Of a stretch of 64,000 nt of DNA, positions 60,011 to 64,000 are shown one piece after another. The notes under the pieces are model-generated. The model saw nothing but the letters and a program-made list of their open reading frames with translations, made no database searches and had not been told where the DNA came from. Each line of letters begins with the position of its first letter. Position 1 is the first letter of the stretch. The stretch is from Paenibacillus sp. FSL H8-0537 (GTDB lineage Bacteria; Bacillota; Bacilli; Paenibacillales; Paenibacillaceae). The translations under genes were made by a program, and so were the position numbers. The stretch lies in contig NZ_CP150290.1 of the NCBI RefSeq assembly GCF_038051995.1, positions 1,723,501 to 1,787,500 on the forward strand, written 5' to 3'.

Positions 60011-60928
60011 ATGGAACCAATATCTAAAGACCGGTTTAAGCTGGTAGGCTTACAGCAGCAAGGAACAGATAATGTGGCGAAGGCAAGCCTTTCTTTCTGG
60101 CAGGATGTCGTACGGCGCTTCGCAAAAAACAAACTAGCTATGGTCGGAGTGGTTATGCTTGTTCTTTTGGTCTTTATGGCTGCGTTTGGCCCATTAATGA
60201 CCGAATTTGATTACCGCTCCAACGATCTTGGCAATAAAAATCAGGCGCCGTCCGCAGTGCACTGGTTCGGCACGGATGACCTTGGACGCGACATGTTTGC
60301 CCGTGTTTGGGAAGGCGCACGAATTTCCCTGTTTATCGGTCTTGCAGCCGCACTTATTGACTTGTTTATTGGCGTCCTTTGGGGCGGAATTGCCGCTTAC
60401 AAGGGCGGACGTGTGGATGAAGGCATGATGCGTTTTGCCGACGTTCTTTACGGTATCCCATACTTGCTGCTTGCGATTATTTTGATGGTCGTATTTGGGC
60501 AAAGCTTGGGAACGATGATTGTAGCGATGACGATAACCGGCTGGATCAATATGGCGCGTATCGTTCGGGGACAGGTGCTGTCGCTGAAAAATCGCGAGTA
60601 TGTGTTGGCCGCTCGTACGCTGGGCGCTACAATGCCTTGGATTATGAGAAAGCATTTGATTCCAAATGCAATGGGCCCAATTCTGATTACAATGACGCTG
60701 ACGATTCCATCAGCGATTTTTACGGAGTCTTTCCTAAGCTATTTGGGACTGGGCTTAACTCCGCCAATCGCGAGCTGGGGTACAATGGCATCCGATGGAT
60801 TGCCTGCGCTTAAATATTATCCATGGCGTTTGTTCTTCCCGGCCATTATGATCTGTGTAACGATTTTCTCATTTAACGTAATTGGCGACGGATTGCGTGA
60901 CGCTCTTGATCCGAAAATGCGCAAATAA
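60011..60928 (+). CDS. oppC: Oligopeptide ABC transporter permease OppC
   Basis: An OppC/DppC permease, 305 aa, with six helices. It has the OppC N-terminal segment SLSFWQDVVRRFAKNKLAMVGVVMLVLLVFMAAFGP, HWFGTDDLGRDMFARVWEGARISL and the EAA-type loop YVLAARTLGATMPWIMRKHLIPNAMGPI. The ATG at 60011 is preferred (AAAGGGG seven bases upstream); a TTG at 60005 overlaps the oppB stop. Confidence 0.94.
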   Translation: MEPISKDRFKLVGLQQQGTDNVAKASLSFWQDVVRRFAKNKLAMVGVVMLVLLVFMAAFGPLMTEFDYRSNDLGNKNQAPSAVHWFGTDDLGRDMFARVWEGARISLFIGLAAALIDLFIGVLWGGIAAYKGGRVDEGMMRFADVLYGIPYLLLAIILMVVFGQSLGTMIVAMTITGWINMARIVRGQVLSLKNREYVLAARTLGATMPWIMRKHLIPNAMGPILITMTLTIPSAIFTESFLSYLGLGLTPPIASWGTMASDGLPALKYYPWRLFFPAIMICVTIFSFNVIGDGLRDALDPKMRK

Positions 60929-60944
60929 TAGGAGGGAAGCATAA

Positions 60945-62012
60945 ATGGAAAAGCTGCTCGAGGTAAAAGATTTGTGCGTTTCCTTCGGTACGCACGGCGG
61001 CGAGGTACAAGCGGTCAGAGGCATTAGCTTTGACCTGTACAAAGGCGAGACGCTTGCCATCGTAGGGGAATCGGGTTCTGGTAAAAGTGTCGCTTCACAA
61101 ACGATTATGAAGCTCATACCGATGCCGCCAGGCAAAATTACGAATGGCGAAATTTTGTTTGAAGGCGTAGATTTAGTGAAAAAGACGGATAAGCAAATGG
61201 AGAAGGTACGGGGCAAGGATATCAGTATGATATTCCAAGACCCGATGACTTCGCTTAATCCGACGATGAAGATCGGACCGCAAATTATGGAGGTGCTGAA
61301 AAAGCACCAAAAGCTTTCCGGCTCCGTTGCAAAAGAACGTACGATTGAACTGCTTCGTCTAGTCGGCATTCCGATGCCAGAGACGCGGATTAACCAATAT
61401 GCCCATGAGTTTTCCGGTGGTATGCGCCAGCGGGCGATGATTGCGATTGCGCTAGCGGCCAATCCAAGATTGCTCATTGCGGATGAGCCGACGACGGCGC
61501 TTGACGTAACGATCCAGTCGCAAATTTTGGAGCTGATCAAAGATTTGCAGCAAAAAATCGGCATGTCCGTCATTTTCATCACGCATGATTTGGGCGTCGT
61601 TGCAAACGTGGCTGACCGTGTAGCCGTTATGTATGCGGGTCAAATTGTTGAGGTTGGAACGGTCGATGAAATTTTCTATGATCCGCGCCATCCTTACACA
61701 TGGGGACTGCTTGCATCCATGCCGAGCCTTGATATGACGGATAAAGCCGAGCTGCTGGACATTCCGGGCACGCCTCCTGACCTGACGAATCCGCCTAAGG
61801 GCGATGCGTTTGCACCGCGCAACCGCTACGCGCTGGCGATTGATTTCGAGGAAGAGCCGCCGATGTTCCAAGTATCCGAAACGCATTATGCCAAAACATG
61901 GCTGCTGCACCCGGATGCGCCGAAGGTGGAGCTGCCGGAGCAGGTTAAGCGGAGAGTTCGTAAATTGGCAGCGTCTTTCGATAAGCCGGTGCTCGCGGAA
62001 GGAGAGGCTTAA
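60945..62012 (+). CDS. oppD: Oligopeptide ABC transporter ATP-binding protein OppD
   Basis: A cytosolic ATPase subunit, 355 aa. Walker A is GESGSGKSV, signature FSGGMRQRAMIA, Walker B LLIADEPTTALD and H-loop FITHDLG. The C-terminal oligopeptide/dipeptide extension has HPYTWGLLASMPSLD and IPGTPPDLTNPPKGDAFAPR. The cysteine ligands of an Fe-S cluster found in some OppD proteins are absent from this extension. GGAGG precedes the ATG. Confidence 0.95.
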   Translation: MEKLLEVKDLCVSFGTHGGEVQAVRGISFDLYKGETLAIVGESGSGKSVASQTIMKLIPMPPGKITNGEILFEGVDLVKKTDKQMEKVRGKDISMIFQDPMTSLNPTMKIGPQIMEVLKKHQKLSGSVAKERTIELLRLVGIPMPETRINQYAHEFSGGMRQRAMIAIALAANPRLLIADEPTTALDVTIQSQILELIKDLQQKIGMSVIFITHDLGVVANVADRVAVMYAGQIVEVGTVDEIFYDPRHPYTWGLLASMPSLDMTDKAELLDIPGTPPDLTNPPKGDAFAPRNRYALAIDFEEEPPMFQVSETHYAKTWLLHPDAPKVELPEQVKRRVRKLAASFDKPVLAEGEA

Positions 62013-62942
62013 ATGGCGAAGAAGCTGCTTGAAATCAAAAACCTAAAGCAATATTTCAATGAAGGCCGTCCGAATATGGTGAAAGCTGTCGACGATGTCA
62101 GCTTCGATATTTACGAAGGCGAGACGCTTGGACTTGTTGGCGAGTCGGGCTGTGGCAAATCAACGACCGGCAGAACGATTCTACGGCTGTATGACGCGAC
62201 GGACGGGCAAGTGCTGTTCAGTGGTGAGAATGTTCACGGACGCAAGTCCAGGAGCGAACTGAAGCGTCTGAACCGCAAAATGCAAATGATTTTCCAAGAT
62301 CCATATGCCTCGCTCAATCCGAGGATGACCGTTGGCGATATTATTGCCGAGGGCATTGACCTCCATGGTCTTGCAAAAAATAGCAAGGAGCGTATGGCGA
62401 GAGTGCATGAACTGCTGGAGACGGTAGGCCTGCACAAAGACTATGCGAATCGTTACCCGCATGAAGCGTCTGGCGGACAGCGTCAGCGGATCGGTATTGC
62501 TCGCGCGCTTGCGGTCGATCCTGACTTCATCATTGCCGATGAGGCGATTTCCGCGCTTGACGTATCCATTCAGGCCCAAATCATCAACCTGATGAAGAAG
62601 CTGCAGCGTGAGAAAAACCTGACTTATTTGTTTATTGCCCATGATTTGTCTATGGTTAAATATATTAGCGACCGCATCGGCGTGATGTACTTCGGCAAGC
62701 TTGTAGAGCTGGCTTCTGCGGATGAGCTTTACAACAATCCGATGCATCCTTATACGAAGTCGCTGCTGTCGGCCATTCCGATTCCCGATCCGGAGACGGA
62801 ACGCGTGCGCAAACGGACGCCTTATGATCCCAATGTGCATCAATATACGCCAGAGGACCTTCCGGAAATTCGTGAAGTGAAGCCTGGGCATTTTGTATAT
62901 TGCTCGAAACGTGAGATGGAGCAGCTGCAAGCTTCTCATTAA
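62013..62942 (+). CDS. oppF: Oligopeptide ABC transporter ATP-binding protein OppF
   Basis: The second ATPase subunit, 309 aa. Walker A is GESGCGKST, signature [15 protein letters not shown], Walker [13 protein letters not shown] (Ala instead of the usual DEPVSALD proline) and H-loop FIAHDLS. The C-terminal [24 protein letters not shown] is typical of OppF. The ATG follows the oppD stop with no gap, and GGAGAGG lies in the oppD end. It closes the operon. Confidence 0.95.
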   Translation: MAKKLLEIKNLKQYFNEGRPNMVKAVDDVSFDIYEGETLGLVGESGCGKSTTGRTILRLYDATDGQVLFSGENVHGRKSRSELKRLNRKMQMIFQDPYASLNPRMTVGDIIAEGIDLHGLAKNSKERMARVHELLETVGLHKDYANRYPHEASGGQRQRIGIARALAVDPDFIIADEAISALDVSIQAQIINLMKKLQREKNLTYLFIAHDLSMVKYISDRIGVMYFGKLVELASADELYNNPMHPYTKSLLSAIPIPDPETERVRKRTPYDPNVHQYTPEDLPEIREVKPGHFVYCSKREMEQLQASH

Positions 62943-63000
62943 AATGGATTTAAGCCATTAGGCTTAAAACTTGCAGCAATTCCGCTGCTAGCACGAATAG

Positions 63001-63063
63001 AAAGGATCGCTTTCAAATCAGTAAAGCCTTACGGCTGTGCTGCTTTGAGAGCGGTCCTTTTTT
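63001..63063 (+). terminator. Terminator of the oligopeptide operon
   Basis: AAGGATCGCTTTCAAA / TTTGAGAGCGGTCCTT stem with a long loop, then a T-run. The remaining 62943-63343 gap also holds the sulfate-gene promoter. Confidence 0.85.
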
Positions 63064-63190
63064 GCGTGGAAGCTTCCGGTTTCCTACCGTTTTCTCTAGG
63101 TAGGAGTGATGCTGTAACCGCAGGGAAACAGCAATCTTTTTACCGAAATGGTTTTAACATAAATGAATCCACCTAATTTCGAAAACCCTA

Positions 63191-63255
63191 TTGACTAAAC
63201 AAAACCACGCTGGTAGAATCCATCCATAACCAACTAAGCGGGTAGGAATAATATT
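63191..63255 (+). promoter_or_regulatory. Promoter and possible CymR-type site before the sulfate-binding protein
   Basis: TTGACT (63191-63196), 17-base spacer, TAGAAT (63214-63219). Just downstream, ATAACCAACTAAGCGGGTAGGAATAATA (63226 on) loosely resembles CymR sulfur-control sites (an AAC half followed by GGAAT). The promoter is solid; the operator is speculative. Confidence 0.6.
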
Positions 63256-63343
63256 TTATCTACCGGACCACCGGCGGCAAAACATTACTCATGTATCCAG
63301 GACTGCAGGAGAAAAAAAGAAAAAATCAGGGGTGTGAGGATTT

Positions 63344-64000
63344 ATGTTAAAGGGGAAATGGTCGGTTTCATTATTGCTTGTATTGGTGCTCATCTTGTCC
63401 GCATGCGGAGCAAATGGAGGCAACCAGGGAGCAGGAGCAGGAGAGTCGCCAGCTGCATCAACAGACGCAAGTACCGCAGGAGAGAAACCAGCAGAACCAG
63501 TCAAGCTGCTAAATGTATCGTATGACCCGACTCGTGAGCTGTATGAGGAATATAATAAAGCCTTTTTAACCTATTGGAAAAATAAAACCGGCCAGGACGT
63601 GACGATCAGCCAGTCCCATGGTGGATCAGGCAAGCAAGCACGCGCAGTTATTGACGGTCTGAAAGCAGATGTCGTCACACTGGCGCTTGGCTACGATATT
63701 GATTCATTGGTAGAGCCGGGCCTGCTAAGTGCAGACTGGCAGTCCAAATTCGAGCACAACAGCTCGCCGTATACGTCAACAATCGTGTTCCTAGTACGCA
63801 AAGGCAACCCGAAGGGCATTAAAGACTGGAATGATTTGATTAAAGATGGCGTGGAGGTCATTACGCCGAACCCGCAAACGTCGGGTGGAGCTCGTTGGAA
63901 CTATTTGGCGGCATGGGGCTATGCGCTGAAGCAGAATAACAATGACGAAGCGAAGGCGCAGGAGTTCATCACGCAGCTGTTCAAGCATGTACCCGTACTC
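63344..64000 (+). CDS. Sulfate ABC transporter substrate-binding lipoprotein (3' end outside the window)
   Basis: The first 219 codons of a Sbp/CysP-type sulfate- or thiosulfate-binding protein. The lipobox is LSAC (Cys21), followed by a Gly/Ala/Ser linker. The sulfate-binding core is clear: [48 protein letters not shown] and [51 protein letters not shown] and AGGA stretches precede the ATG. CysT, CysW and CysA genes would be expected to follow outside the window. Confidence 0.94.
   Translation, partial: MLKGKWSVSLLLVLVLILSACGANGGNQGAGAGESPAASTDASTAGEKPAEPVKLLNVSYDPTRELYEEYNKAFLTYWKNKTGQDVTISQSHGGSGKQARAVIDGLKADVVTLALGYDIDSLVEPGLLSADWQSKFEHNSSPYTSTIVFLVRKGNPKGIKDWNDLIKDGVEVITPNPQTSGGARWNYLAAWGYALKQNNNDEAKAQEFITQLFKHVPVL

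Overview
The window is chromosomal DNA from a spore-forming Bacillota of the Paenibacillus type. This is inferred from the small acid-soluble spore protein, the CwlJ/GerQ germination pair, Sda, the YheC/YheD protein, the DnaB/DnaI helicase loaders, the T-box on trpS, the two copper-amine-oxidase-N domain proteins, strong AGGAGG ribosome sites, frequent TTG/GTG starts and moderate GC. Most of it is vertically inherited core genome. I see no rRNA, tRNA, CRISPR array, intact insertion sequence or prophage.

Layout. 0-5.7 kb: a His-rich permease operon (minus strand) with a Zur-like operator, T-box trpS, spore genes (SASP, cwlJ-gerQ) and a YfhP-like membrane hydrolase. 5.8-12 kb: heme O synthase ctaB, a SCO copper chaperone and an AEC transporter in one run, then a Toprim protein, an MFS transporter and a membrane transglutaminase. 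12-18 kb: a class B penicillin-binding protein and a four-gene Mn/Zn ABC transporter with a DtxR/MntR-like palindrome on its promoter. 18-27 kb: HAD phosphatase, DUF456, ThuA-like, a lipid-II/polysaccharide flippase, a lipoprotein, thioredoxin, heme A synthase ctaA, a HEPN protein and an SDR. 27-31 kb: Fe-S and redox genes (NifU, YuzB, YutJ-like, IscA) plus aminofutalosine synthase mqnE.

30.8-33 kb is the least ordinary stretch: a decayed Ser/Thr kinase pseudogene ending in a perfect 36-bp palindrome, AT-rich orphan ORFs, a long interspersed repeat and a nested hairpin. 33-48 kb: a beta-propeller protein, an MmyB-type regulator, fabF, gluconokinase, esterases, an SDR, an amino-acid-binding lipoprotein, a metallophosphoesterase, ynfA and topB. 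48-56.6 kb: a second copy of the long repeat, YheC/YheD, sda behind a cluster of DnaA-box-like 9-mers, ferredoxin-NADP reductase, a type II NADH dehydrogenase with a Rex-like operator, hemQ, yuiB, dnaB and dnaI. 57-63 kb: a complete oligopeptide ABC operon. 63.3-64 kb: the start of a sulfate-binding protein.

How it works together: heme a biosynthesis (ctaA, ctaB, hemQ), copper delivery (SCO), Fe-S assembly (NifU, IscA) and respiratory dehydrogenases make this a respiration-rich neighbourhood. mqnE suggests futalosine-type menaquinone synthesis. The most useful new observations are regulatory and structural: Zur, MntR, Rex, DnaA and LexA-like sites, two interspersed repeat families (about 100 bp in three to four copies, and about 340 bp in two copies), a 162-bp inverted-repeat element, and several small genes. 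I found no clear new multi-gene defence or biosynthetic system. All calls are from reading the sequence, with no database search.
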